From contig NZ_JALLGK010000009.1 of assembly GCF_023072595.1 (NCBI RefSeq), positions 215,741-279,740 of the forward strand: 64,000 nt of DNA, in the 5' to 3' direction. This DNA comes from Streptomyces sp. XM4193 (lineage in GTDB: Bacteria; Actinomycetota; Actinomycetes; Streptomycetales; Streptomycetaceae). Under the pieces are notes generated by a model that saw only the letters and a program-made list of their open reading frames with translations, had not been told where the DNA came from and ran no database searches. How positions within the stretch are numbered: position 1 is the first letter of the stretch; each line of letters opens with the position of its first letter. A program made the position numbers and the translations under genes. Below are positions 51,499 through 61,462 of the stretch, one piece after another.

Positions 51499-53124
51499 AT
51501 GATCTCGAAACGCGGCCGGTCGGCTGTCTCGCTTCGCGGGGCCAGGGCCGTTGCGTTCGGTCTGACGATGGCTTTCGCGCTGACCGCGACGGCGCCCGGT
51601 GCGAGCGCCGAGGAGCTGACCCCCGAGGACTCCGGCGGAGGAGCGGTCGCCACCCTCGACGGACTCGCGGTGCACGGAAAGGCGATCATCCACGAGGAGG
51701 GCGAGCGCATCCCGACGGGTGCCGGGCTCTTCGAGATGGCGGTCGCCGGCGGCGGCAGCCTCCAGACCTACAGCGTCGACATGCTCGGCACCACGCAGGA
51801 GCAGGCGCAGTACCAGGAGTCCTCCTGGCGTGCTTCCTCGCTGCACGACAATCCCGACGCGGGCAAGATCCGCTGGATCCTCAAGAACTCCTACCCCCAG
51901 GTCAACGACCTCTCCGTGCTCGCGCGCAAGGCGGGCGCGGGCAAGCTCACCCCGCAGGCCGCCGCGGCCGGCACCCAGGTCGCGATCTGGCGCTACTCCG
52001 AGCACACCGAGGTCACCGCGGTCGACAAGAGCGCGCAGAAGCTGGCCGCCTACCTCTACAAGGAGGCGAGGAAGGAGGCCGAGCCCGGCTCCTCTCTCGC
52101 CCTGAGCCCCTCCTCGGTGGCGGGCAGGCCCGGAGACCGGATCGGTCCGATCACCGTGCGCACCGCGGCGCAGAGCGCCACCGTCAGCACCGCGCCGGAC
52201 GCGGGCGAAGGAGTGCGGATCACCGACCGCAAGGGCGAGACGGTCACCTCCGTGAGCCACGGCGACAAGGTCTACCTGGAGATCCCGGCGGACGCCGAGG
52301 ACGGCGCCACGGCGCTCACCATCGAGGCGGCGACGACCGTTCCGGTCGGCCGGGTCTTCACCAGCCAGGGCTCCGAGACGACCAGCCAGACGCAGATACT
52401 CGCCGGCTCCAGCGAGGCGACCGCGGCCGCGACGGTGAACGCCGTCTGGGCGGCCGAGGGAGCGATACCCGCGATCACCGCGCGCAAGGACTGCGGCGGC
52501 GGTGCGGTCAACGTGACCGTCGACAACAGCCGCGGCGACGCCCCCTTCGAGTTCACCCTCGGCAAGGAGAAGCACCGGGTGGCGGCGGGCGCCGCCGACC
52601 GGGTGGCGGTGCCCGTCAAGGAGGACCAGGCCTACCGCATCGGCATCGCCGCGCCGCAGGGCCGCTCCGAGACGTTCAGCGGTGTGCTCGACTGCGCCCC
52701 GAAGTCCGAAGTACCCGCCGAGACACCCGGGTTGAGCGTCCAGACGGAGCCGGTGACCGTCGGTGGCAGCGACTCCGAGCCGAACCTCGCCGAGACGGGG
52801 AACACCAGCAATGTGCCGCTGCTCATCGGCATCGCGGCCGGAATGCTCGTCCTGGGCGCCGTGGCGATCCTGATGGTGCGGCGCACCAAGGCGGAGTCGG
52901 ACGATCTCGCTGCCGACGACACCGGGAGCGACGCGGACGCGGACGACGACACCTCCGAGGACGCCTCCGCGGCTCGGACCGACGACGCCTCCCGCGCAGG
53001 TGTGGCGGGCGATGCGGCACCGACGGCCGACGGCCGGGAGGACGCCGACTCGGACGCCGGGGACGAGCCCGCCCCGAAGTCCCGCGGCGGCGACGGCGAC
53101 AAGGACTCCGAGCCCGGGCGGTGA
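51499..53124 (+). CDS. Thioester-domain (TQXA-type) cell-surface protein with LAETG sorting signal
   Basis: A 541-residue exported protein. Residues 1-37 are a signal peptide ending APGASA. Residues about 50-200 match the TQXA/thioester domain: LQTYSVDMLGTTQEQAQYQE, SLHDNPDAGKIRWILKNSYP and AAGTQVAIWRYSEH. Gln160 of the TQ-x-A motif is present, but the position of the partner cysteine (T-Y-C-x-D) is Ser92, so the internal thioester cannot form. Beta-rich repeats follow. A class-E sortase motif LAETG lies at 430-434, then a membrane helix at about 442-462. The helix is followed not by the usual short basic tail but by about 79 acidic residues. The ATG has GAGGGGAAGAGG directly upstream. Adhesion is an inference. 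Confidence 0.82.
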   Translation: MISKRGRSAVSLRGARAVAFGLTMAFALTATAPGASAEELTPEDSGGGAVATLDGLAVHGKAIIHEEGERIPTGAGLFEMAVAGGGSLQTYSVDMLGTTQEQAQYQESSWRASSLHDNPDAGKIRWILKNSYPQVNDLSVLARKAGAGKLTPQAAAAGTQVAIWRYSEHTEVTAVDKSAQKLAAYLYKEARKEAEPGSSLALSPSSVAGRPGDRIGPITVRTAAQSATVSTAPDAGEGVRITDRKGETVTSVSHGDKVYLEIPADAEDGATALTIEAATTVPVGRVFTSQGSETTSQTQILAGSSEATAAATVNAVWAAEGAIPAITARKDCGGGAVNVTVDNSRGDAPFEFTLGKEKHRVAAGAADRVAVPVKEDQAYRIGIAAPQGRSETFSGVLDCAPKSEVPAETPGLSVQTEPVTVGGSDSEPNLAETGNTSNVPLLIGIAAGMLVLGAVAILMVRRTKAESDDLAADDTGSDADADDDTSEDASAARTDDASRAGVAGDAAPTADGREDADSDAGDEPAPKSRGGDGDKDSEPGR

Positions 53125-53130
53125 ACTGCA

Positions 53131-53169
53131 CCACCGGGGGCGGCCGTCGCGGACGGCGGCCTCCGGTGG
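53131..53169 (+). terminator. 18-bp hairpin (16 matched) after the surface-protein gene
   Basis: CCACCGGGGGCGGCCGTC (53131-53148) pairs at 16 of 18 positions with GACGGCGGCCTCCGGTGG (53152-53169) around a 3-base loop, seven bases after the stop codon. Confidence 0.75.
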
Positions 53170-53255
53170 GGCCGGGACGCCCGGATTTCATCGCAGACGG
53201 CTAGTACGGCAGGATGGGACCATCTGCCCACTACCACACTGCCGGACGGTTTCTC

Positions 53256-54920
<1,665 letters not shown>

Positions 54921-54930
54921 GTGCGCGGGC

Positions 54931-54966
54931 CGGTCGCCGGGAGACGCGTGTCTTCCGGCGACCGGT
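54931..54966 (+). terminator. 16-bp hairpin after ettA
   Basis: CCGGTCGCCGGGAGAC (54931-54946) pairs with GTCTTCCGGCGACCGG (54951-54966), one G-T wobble, around a 4-base loop, ten bases after the ettA stop. Confidence 0.85.
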
Positions 54967-55018
54967 GCCAAGGGGGCCGCCGTCCTGTGACGGGCCCCGG
55001 AACCGGGACGGGGAGTCC

Positions 55019-55456
55019 ATGCGCCACCTCTACGAATGTCCGATGCGCTGGTCGGACATGGACGCCTTCGGGCACATCAACAACGTCGTCTTCATGCGGT
55101 ACCTGGAGGAGGCGCGGATCGACCTGATGTTCCGGCTCGCGCGTCGTGCCGACTCCGGTGCCTTCACCGGGGGTTCGGTCGTGGCCCGCCACGAGGTGGA
55201 CTACCTCCGGCCGCTGGTCCACCGGCACGAGCCGGTCACCATCGAGACCTGGGTCGCCAAGCTGGGCTACGCCTCGGCGACGCTCGCGTACGAGATCAAG
55301 GACCCCGACGTCGTGTACGTCAGGGCCAAGACCGTCGTGGTGCCCTACGACCTGGAGGCAGCCCGCCCCCGTCGTCTCACCGACGAGGAGCGCACTTTCC
55401 TGGAGGCGTACGTCGATGACAGCTTCAACAACCGTGCGTCGGCTGACGTTCGCTGA
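55019..55456 (+). CDS. Acyl-CoA thioesterase of the 4HBT (YbgC-like) family
   Basis: A 145-residue hot-dog-fold enzyme that hydrolyses acyl-CoA thioesters. The signature is at the start: YECPMRWSDMDAFGHINNVV followed by FMRYLEEARIDLM, where the Asp of DMDAFGH is the catalytic residue. RHEVDYLRPLV and IETWVAKLGYASATLAYEI complete the fold. The ATG at 55019 has GGGGAG 4 bases upstream. The last 41 bases overlap the next gene, which indicates one transcript and coupled translation. The in vivo acyl substrate is unknown. Confidence 0.88.
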   Translation: MRHLYECPMRWSDMDAFGHINNVVFMRYLEEARIDLMFRLARRADSGAFTGGSVVARHEVDYLRPLVHRHEPVTIETWVAKLGYASATLAYEIKDPDVVYVRAKTVVVPYDLEAARPRRLTDEERTFLEAYVDDSFNNRASADVR

Positions 55457-56123
55457 CCCCGGCGAGGCAGCCGGTTTCGCGGCGCTGCTCCAGAGGCTGG
55501 TGCGCTGGGAGAAGAACGCCTCGGTGCGGGTGAAGTCGGGCGGCGGCCGCGACGAGGGCCGCGGCGAGAGCGGTGTCGTGGGTGTCTTCGCCAAGCCGGC
55601 GCGCTTCGAGGTGCTGGCGATCCGTACCGCGCGGCTGCTGCGGCCGATCGAGCTGGACAGCACGGTCGCCGCGGGTGAGCTGCTGGAGTCGGTGGACGAG
55701 GGCGCCGAGGCGATGACGGTCCCCTCCCCGGTCACCGGCCCCTCGTGGGCCGGAGTGCTCCCGCCCCGGAGCGGCTGGCAGCCGCTGGGCGAGCTGCCGA
55801 CGGACTCCGTCCGCACGGTGGCGGCGGCCACGGTGAAGGAGTTCCGGGAGCGCGCGGAGCGACTGACGCAGCGCGACCGCGGCACCCTGGACGCGCTGGC
55901 CGAGGAGATCTGGTCGCGGCCGTTGGGCCGGACCGAGCTGCCGCTGCGGGCGGTCCACGCCGCGCACGCGCTGGGTTTTCTGCACGGGCAGCAGCCGACG
56001 ACCCTGCTGAGCGCGGGGAGTTGGCTGCGGCTGCGCACCCGTTACGGCTCGGTGGCGGTGCGCACCTCGGTCGGTCCGAGCCTCTCGGTCACCCCGACCG
56101 CGCCGGGCGGCCACGGCTCGTAG
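55416..56123 (+). CDS. Conserved hypothetical protein coupled to the thioesterase
   Basis: A 235-residue cytoplasmic protein that I do not recognise as a named family. It starts MTASTTVRRLTFADPGEAAG, contains RLVRWEKNASVRVKSGG and GVFAKPARFEVLAIRTARLL, and then PPRSGWQPLGELPTDSVRTV. There is no signal or membrane helix. The ATG lies 41 bases inside the preceding thioesterase gene in another frame, with GGAGGCG just upstream. Long overlaps of this kind suggest a fixed functional link. The middle has a short Gly/Arg/Asp-rich loop (about 41-52). Confidence 0.75.
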   Translation: MTASTTVRRLTFADPGEAAGFAALLQRLVRWEKNASVRVKSGGGRDEGRGESGVVGVFAKPARFEVLAIRTARLLRPIELDSTVAAGELLESVDEGAEAMTVPSPVTGPSWAGVLPPRSGWQPLGELPTDSVRTVAAATVKEFRERAERLTQRDRGTLDALAEEIWSRPLGRTELPLRAVHAAHALGFLHGQQPTTLLSAGSWLRLRTRYGSVAVRTSVGPSLSVTPTAPGGHGS

Positions 56124-56218
56124 GCACCCGCCGCTCACCGCCCGCCGCCCGCGGCGCCGATCCCGGCCCGCTCGGGCGGTCCGGCGCGGAACCCGGGGGC
56201 CGACCCCGCCCCGAAGTG

Positions 56219-56281
56219 CCCGAAGCACTCGCAGCCCGACCCGAAGCACCCGCAGCCCGACCCGAAGCACCCGCAGCCCGC
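56219..56281. repeat. 21-bp tandem repeat, three copies
   Basis: Units CCCGAAGCACCCGCAGCCCG plus A repeat at 56240-56260 and 56261-56281, with a slightly diverged copy at 56219-56239. They lie between the coupled hypothetical gene and the convergent globin gene, where a terminator might be expected. Confidence 0.8.
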
Positions 56282-56315
56282 CGCACCGTCTGCCGTGCGG
56301 CGGGCAACTGCGTGC

Positions 56316-56717
56316 TCAGCCGGGCGCGTTGATCATCGAACGGGCCGCGTAGACCATGTAGTTCCACAGCTGCTGCTCCAACTCCGGAGCCAGCTCCAGA
56401 CTGTCGACGGCCGCCCGCATGTGACGCAGCCAGGCGTCGTGCGCTGCCTGGTCGACGGTGAACGGTGCGTGCCTCATCCGCAACCGCGGGTGGCCCCGCT
56501 CGTCGCTGTAGGTCCGCGGCCCGCCCCAGTACTGCATCAGGAAGAGCGCCAGTCGCTCCTCGGCGGGGCCGAGATCCTCCTCCGGGTACATGGGCCGCAA
56601 CAACGGGTCCTCGGCGACGCCCTCGTAGAAGACCCGGACGAGCCGACGGAACGTCTCCTCGCCCCCGACCTGCTCGAAGAACGTCTGCTGCTGCAAGCTG
56701 CCGCGCGGAATCTCCAT
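56316..56717 (-). CDS. glbO: Group II truncated haemoglobin (trHbO)
   Basis: A 133-residue 2-on-2 globin that binds haem and reacts with O2, NO or peroxide. The characteristic order is visible: FFEQVGGEETFRRLVRVFYE, VAEDPLLRPMYPEEDLGPAE, LFLMQYWGGPRTYSDERGHP, LRMRHAPFTVD with the proximal His, and AWLRHMRAAVD with the Trp G8 of groups II and III. ATG 56717 follows the usual length; the frame is open further upstream. Actinobacterial glbO genes are typically constitutive; there is no operon partner here. Confidence 0.92.
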   Translation of the reverse strand: MEIPRGSLQQQTFFEQVGGEETFRRLVRVFYEGVAEDPLLRPMYPEEDLGPAEERLALFLMQYWGGPRTYSDERGHPRLRMRHAPFTVDQAAHDAWLRHMRAAVDSLELAPELEQQLWNYMVYAARSMINAPG

Positions 56718-56915
56718 CACGTCACCATGGTCGCAGATCCCCGCGCCCCCGCGGTCGGCCCGGAACGATCGCCCCGGGCCGACCCGGGTCGGCCGCCGCT
56801 CGGGACAGCCGCGGGAACGGCTCCGTACCTGCACGCCCGTACGCCCGTACCGGCGTACACGTACGCCCGTGCCCGCACGCCCGCGCCCGGGTGCGGGCCG
56901 GACGGCGTGCGGGGA

Positions 56916-58025
56916 TCAGGCGGCGTCCCAGCGGAACAGCTTGCCGGCGATCAGGGTGAGCACCGCCGCGAACAGCAGCAGCCCGCCCATCACCGGCAGC
57001 GCGGTGCCCCAGCTCTCGCCCCGGCTCAGTACGCCCTGCATGGCGTCCGAGAGGTGCTTGAGCGGCAGGAAGTCCGACAGCGTGCGCACCCACTTCGGCG
57101 CGAGGTCCAGCAGGAAGAAGGAGCCCGAGAGGAACGCCATCGGCAGCACGATCAGCTGCGCCATGCCGTTCGCCGCCTCCTCGGACTTCGCGACCGCGCC
57201 CACCACCAGGCCGATCGACATGAACGCCAGGGTGCCGGTCACCACGAGCGGCAGACACAGCCACCAGTCGCCGCTCAACTTGAGCCCGTAGTACGGCAGT
57301 ACGGCGATACCGAGGAAGATCGCGGTCTGCGTCAGGGCGAGTCCGAGGTTCACCCCGACCCGGGCGCTGACCACCGAGCCCGCGCCGACCGGTGCCAGCC
57401 ACAGCCGCCGAAGAATGCGCTTCTTCCGCCACGCCACCAGGTTGTACGAGGTGCCGAAGACGGCTCCCATCGCGACCGCCCAGCCCAGCAGCCCGGGGGT
57501 CAGGAACTGGATCTGCTTGACGGACTGGTCCTCGACCCGGTCGGTGGCCAGTGCGTAGGCGGGCGGTTGGCCGGTCGCCTTCTGGTTGGCCTGCTGGAGC
57601 ACGGAGTCCACGACGCTGCGCACACTGCCGGCCTTGGCGCTGTCGGCGCCGGAGACCCGCAGCTCGATCCGCTCGGTCGGGCCCGACCCCGCGCTCTTGC
57701 CGGCCGTCTCGGGTTCGTAGATCACGCCGTCGGTGTCGCCCTTGCGCACCTTGGCGAGCGCCTGCTCCAGCGCGTCGCGCGAGCCGTCGGTCTTCTCGAC
57801 GACCATGACCTCGCGCAGCTGCTCGCGCTGCTCGGCGGGGATGTCGTCGAAGACGGCCACATCGCCGACCTGCACCACCTTCACCTGTGGCGCGGAGGTG
57901 TCCTTGAAGAGGGCGCCGAACAGCACCAGGAACATCAGCGGGAAGATCAACATGAAGAAGACGGCCGCCCGGTCGCGCAGCAGGCCCAGGGTCATCGTCT
58001 TCGACAGAGTGAGGAACGCCTTCAC
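56916..58025 (-). CDS. ABC-2 type transporter permease
   Basis: A 369-residue membrane protein of an exporter. The first helix (AAVFFMLIFPLMFLVLFGAL) is followed by a 150-residue extracellular domain, then five helices in the second half, including LLGWAVAMGAVFGTSYNLVA, LALTQTAIFLGIAVLPYYGL, LPMAFLSGSFFLLDLAPKWV and VMGGLLLFAAVLTLIAGKLF. This is the ABC2_membrane_3 layout. The GTG start overlaps the stop of the ATPase gene by four bases (GTGA), so the two are co-translated and form one transporter. The substrate is unknown; such systems export drugs, lipids or peptides. Confidence 0.9.
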   Translation of the reverse strand: MKAFLTLSKTMTLGLLRDRAAVFFMLIFPLMFLVLFGALFKDTSAPQVKVVQVGDVAVFDDIPAEQREQLREVMVVEKTDGSRDALEQALAKVRKGDTDGVIYEPETAGKSAGSGPTERIELRVSGADSAKAGSVRSVVDSVLQQANQKATGQPPAYALATDRVEDQSVKQIQFLTPGLLGWAVAMGAVFGTSYNLVAWRKKRILRRLWLAPVGAGSVVSARVGVNLGLALTQTAIFLGIAVLPYYGLKLSGDWWLCLPLVVTGTLAFMSIGLVVGAVAKSEEAANGMAQLIVLPMAFLSGSFFLLDLAPKWVRTLSDFLPLKHLSDAMQGVLSRGESWGTALPVMGGLLLFAAVLTLIAGKLFRWDAA

Positions 58026-58762
58026 TCGCGGAACTCCCGTCCGGTCAGGCTGAGGAAAACGTCCTCGAGCGAGTCCACGCCCAGCTCGCTGATCAACGCG
58101 TCGGGAGCGTCGACCCGCAGCACCTTGCCGTGGTCCATGACCGCGACCCGGTCGCACAACTGCTGCGCCTCGTCCATGTAGTGGGTGGTCAGGACGACGG
58201 TGCGGCCCTCCTTGTTGAGGTCGCGCAGCAGGTCCCAGAGGTTGCGCCGGGCCTGCGGGTCGAGACCCGTGGTCGGCTCGTCGAGGAAGACCACCTCCGG
58301 ATCGTGCACCAACGCGCAGGCGATGGACAGCCGTTGGGCCTGGCCGCCGGAGAGCTGGTCGTCGCGTACGCCCGCCTTCTCGGTCAGCCCGAAGCGGTCG
58401 AGCATGGCGTCCGCCTCCCTGGCGCCGATGCCGTACAGCGAACCGAAGGTCCGGATCTGCTCCCTGGCTGTGAGCCTCTCGAAGAACGCGGAGGCCTGGA
58501 GCTGCACACCGATGCGCGGCAGCAGCCGGTGGTTGCGCGGCCAGGACGACTCGCCGAGGATGTGCGAGCTGCCCTCGTCGGGCTCGCGCAGGCCCTCGAT
58601 GATCTCCATGGTGGTCGTCTTCCCCGCGCCGTTCGGCCCGAGGATCCCGTAGAACTCGCCACGCTTCACCTGCAGAGTCACCCCGTCGACGGCCTGTACG
58701 TCGCCGTATCGCTTGCGGAGGTTCTCGGCCGAGATCGCGACAGCGTCGGCACTGATCGTCAT
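58022..58762 (-). CDS. ABC transporter ATP-binding protein (DrrA/CcmA-like)
   Basis: A 246-residue ATPase with Walker A GILGPNGAGKTTTMEII, Q-loop VGVQLQASAFFERLT-type segment (IGVQLQASAFFERLTAREQI), signature LSGGQAQRLSIACAL, Walker B VVFLDEPTTGLDPQAR and the switch His in LTTHYMDEA. It powers the permease encoded immediately downstream. The ATG at 58760-58762 is followed by MTISADAVAISAENLRKRYG. The pair resembles DrrAB-type drug exporters, but no antibiotic gene cluster is nearby. Confidence 0.93.
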   Translation of the reverse strand: MTISADAVAISAENLRKRYGDVQAVDGVTLQVKRGEFYGILGPNGAGKTTTMEIIEGLREPDEGSSHILGESSWPRNHRLLPRIGVQLQASAFFERLTAREQIRTFGSLYGIGAREADAMLDRFGLTEKAGVRDDQLSGGQAQRLSIACALVHDPEVVFLDEPTTGLDPQARRNLWDLLRDLNKEGRTVVLTTHYMDEAQQLCDRVAVMDHGKVLRVDAPDALISELGVDSLEDVFLSLTGREFRE

Positions 58763-58983
58763 ACCGGGACGCTATCGGCTATCCGGCCGGTGCGGGAGTC
58801 CGTTGCCGGGACCGACAACCGCCGCAGACAGTGGGCCCACCTGCTGTCCGAGTCGGGCCGGGGCCGGTTCGGGCCGGTCCGGAACCGGGCTCCGGGCCGT
58901 GTCGGAGCCGGTGCGCGGGCGGGTGTGGGCCCGCCTCTCGCGCTGCCCTCGCAGGAACCGCCGGCACCGAGCACAGTGGAGGG

Positions 58984-59934
58984 ATGGGAAGGCAAGCCCT
59001 GCTCGACGCACTGGTCGCCGCGGGCGCGCTGAAGGATTCTGCCTGGCGCGAGGCCTTCGGCGCGGTGCCGCGCGAGACCTTTGTGCCGGAGTACCTCATC
59101 AGTACCGGCAGTGGCGGTGAGCGGCGTTCGCGGGACGACCCCGACCCGGCCGCCCGGGCGCGCTGGCGGGAGGGAGCGTACGAGGACGTACCGCTGGCGA
59201 TCCGGCTGCACGAGGGCGAGTTGATCTCCTCCAGCAGCCAACCTTCGCTGATGGCGGCGATGTTGGAGGCCCTGCGGGTGAGCGAGGGCATGAACGTGCT
59301 GGAGATCGGCACCGGCAGCGGCTGGAACGCCGCGCTGCTGGCGCACCGCCTGGGCCAGGAGCGGGTCACGACCGTCGACGTCGAACCGGAGATCACCGAG
59401 GCCGCGCGCGCCCACCTCGCCGCGGCCAGCTACCGGCCGACCGTCGTGACCGGCGACGGGGCCGTTGGCCACGCCCGCAACGCCCCCTACGACCGGGTGA
59501 TCGCGACCTGTGCGCTGCGCCGCGTGCCCTGGCCCTGGGTGGCGCAGTCCGCGGCGGACGGACTGATCCTCGCGCCGCTCGCCACCGGCCTGATAGCCCT
59601 GCGGGTGTGCCCGGTCGGTTGGGCCGAGGGGCGCTTCCTGGAGACCCCGGCCTACTTCGTGCCGTTGCGCGGTGCGGACCAGTTGCGCCGGGCGCCGATG
59701 CGGCCCGCCGGGGTGCCGGCCGGGGCACGGGCACAGGACTCGTTCCGTTTCCTGCTGACGCTGAGCGCGGACGTCCTGGACCCCCGGGAGGCGTACGAGT
59801 TGTGGCGGCGCGAGGGCGAGCCGGGACGGGAGCGCTTCGGCATCACCGTCACCGAGAGCGGGCAGTGGGTGTGGCTGGACAGCCCGGACGGCCCGCACCG
59901 CTGGGCCCTGGCCGCGCACCCGCCGCACCGCTGA
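58984..59934 (+). CDS. Protein-L-isoaspartate O-methyltransferase-like protein
   Basis: A 316-residue SAM-dependent methyltransferase related to PIMT (PCMT). The start has the family pattern AWREAFGAVPRETFVPEYLI. SSSSQPSLMAAMLEALRVSE leads to motif I VLEIGTGSGWNAALLAHRLG, and TVDVEPEITEAARAHLA and DRVIATCALRRVPWPWVAQ follow. The C-terminal 110 residues go beyond classic PIMT length (about 210), as in actinobacterial PIMT-like enzymes, some of which modify peptides. ATG 58984 is directly preceded by GGAGGG with almost no spacer, which is unusual. Repair of isoaspartate is possible but not shown. It stands divergently beside the ABC exporter. Confidence 0.85.
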   Translation: MGRQALLDALVAAGALKDSAWREAFGAVPRETFVPEYLISTGSGGERRSRDDPDPAARARWREGAYEDVPLAIRLHEGELISSSSQPSLMAAMLEALRVSEGMNVLEIGTGSGWNAALLAHRLGQERVTTVDVEPEITEAARAHLAAASYRPTVVTGDGAVGHARNAPYDRVIATCALRRVPWPWVAQSAADGLILAPLATGLIALRVCPVGWAEGRFLETPAYFVPLRGADQLRRAPMRPAGVPAGARAQDSFRFLLTLSADVLDPREAYELWRREGEPGRERFGITVTESGQWVWLDSPDGPHRWALAAHPPHR

Positions 59935-60032
59935 ACTCCCGTGCCCGTACGGCGCGCACAGCCCGTGCGCCCCGTACGCGGCCCGCCCCGCGAGTGCCGC
60001 CCCGGCATGGGTACGGCTCGCACCCCCGCACG

Positions 60033-60077
60033 CGTACGGCCCGCGCGCTCGCGGAGGCGGTGCGCGCGGGCCGTACG
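60033..60077. terminator. 16-bp perfect hairpin between convergent genes
   Basis: CGTACGGCCCGCGCGC (60033-60048) pairs with GCGCGCGGGCCGTACG (60062-60077) around a 13-base loop, in the gap between the methyltransferase gene and the convergent FHA gene; it can serve both. Confidence 0.85.
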
Positions 60078-60112
60078 TGTACGACGCCGGTCGTGCCGTG
60101 GAGGTGCGGGGC

Positions 60113-61438
60113 TCAGCCGCGGTGGAGGGTGATGGTCGTCCAGGCGCCCACGTGCACGCGGTCGCCCTCCTGGAGCGTGACCGGGATGAAGGGCTGTATC
60201 GGGTCCTCGGCGCCGTTGAGCGTGGTGCCGTTGGTCGAGTCCTGGTCCACCACGGCCCAGTTCCCGTCCGGCTGCTGGACCAGGAGCGCGTGCTGGTGCG
60301 AGACGCCCGGGTCCTCGGGGGCGCGTCCGAGGTCGATGTCCGGTGCCTCGCCGGTGGACTGGCGGCGGCGGCCGATGGTGATCTGGTGGCCGGTGAGCGG
60401 CAGTTGCTGGCCCGGCCCGGGCTGCGGGATCTGGAGACCGGCGCCCTCCGGACCGCTGCGCTCCATCATCGCCTGGAAGTACTCCGGGTCCTGCGTGATG
60501 ATCACCCGCCACGCGCCGGGCGGGCCCTGCTGCTGCCCGGGCATCTGCTGGCCCGGGGCCTGCTGGCCGTACGGCTGCTGGTACGGCTGCTGGCCCTGCG
60601 GCGCGAACTGCTGCGGCTGGCCGTGCTGTTGGGGTGGGTGCGGCTGTTGGTGCGGCGGCGCCTGCGGCGCGAACTGCTGCGCCTGCTGCGGAGCGCCGGT
60701 CTGCTGCGGCGGGTACCCGTACTGCGGCTGCTGCTCCGGCGGGTACTGCTGCGCCGGCGGCTGCTGGCCCTGGGTGTAGGACTGCTCGGGCGCGCCGGGG
60801 TACTGGGGCGCGCCGCCCTGGACGTGCCCGGTGCCGCCGGCGAAGGGCTGCTGTCCCTGGCCCGGGTACGGGCCCTGCGGCGGCTGCTGCCCCTGCGGAT
60901 ACGACTGCTCGGGCGGGCTGGGGTGCTGCGGCGAGGGGGGCTGCCGGTTGTACTGCGGGGCAGGAGCACCGGCGCTCGGCGGGGCGAGGTTCCAGGACGT
61001 CTCCGCGCCCTGGCCCCCGCCCGGGACCTGGCCCGTGCCGGGCGGTATCCGCTCGGCGGTCCGGTTGGTGCGGCCCGAGTCGGTGTAGTCCAGCGGCGCC
61101 GCACCCCCCTGCGGCGGATAGCCGCCGGGCGGCGGACCCGGAGTGGGGTACGGGGTGGGCTGGCCGGTCAGGAAGTTGTACCGGCACTCCTCGCAGAAGT
61201 GCGCCTGCGTCTCGCGCTGGGTGCCGCACTGCGGGCAGTGCTCGCCGGTGCCGCCGCTGCCGGGCTGCCCGGTCGGGTACTGGCCGGACGGCTGAGGGGC
61301 GGGGTAGCCGTAACCACCGGCGGGCGGCGGGGGAGGCGGCGGCGGGACCGGGGAGCCGGGTGCCTCCGCCATGCGGTGACCGCAGACCTCGCACCAGTCG
61401 TTGGCCGCCGACTGGTGGCCGTTCGGACAAGTCGGCAT
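60113..61438 (-). CDS. FHA-domain protein with N-terminal zinc ribbons
   Basis: A 441-residue protein. Residues 1-25 hold a zinc-ribbon-like CPNGH ... WCEVCGHR, and a second one follows near 67-85 (EHCPQCGTQRETQAHFCEEC). Residues about 100-330 are a Pro/Gln/Gly/Tyr-rich disordered linker. The last 110 residues are an FHA phosphothreonine-binding domain (HQITIGRRRQSTGEAPDIDL; GVSHQHALLVQQPDGNWAVV; DQDSTNGTTLNG). It should recognise proteins phosphorylated by Ser/Thr kinases. ATG 61438 has GGAGGGGG about 10 bases upstream. It is the last gene of a vWA/PP2C/FHA operon, 24 bases after the vWA gene. Confidence 0.88.
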   Translation of the reverse strand: MPTCPNGHQSAANDWCEVCGHRMAEAPGSPVPPPPPPPPAGGYGYPAPQPSGQYPTGQPGSGGTGEHCPQCGTQRETQAHFCEECRYNFLTGQPTPYPTPGPPPGGYPPQGGAAPLDYTDSGRTNRTAERIPPGTGQVPGGGQGAETSWNLAPPSAGAPAPQYNRQPPSPQHPSPPEQSYPQGQQPPQGPYPGQGQQPFAGGTGHVQGGAPQYPGAPEQSYTQGQQPPAQQYPPEQQPQYGYPPQQTGAPQQAQQFAPQAPPHQQPHPPQQHGQPQQFAPQGQQPYQQPYGQQAPGQQMPGQQQGPPGAWRVIITQDPEYFQAMMERSGPEGAGLQIPQPGPGQQLPLTGHQITIGRRRQSTGEAPDIDLGRAPEDPGVSHQHALLVQQPDGNWAVVDQDSTNGTTLNGAEDPIQPFIPVTLQEGDRVHVGAWTTITLHRG

Positions 61439-61462
61439 CTCGGGCTGCCCCCTCCGTAACTG

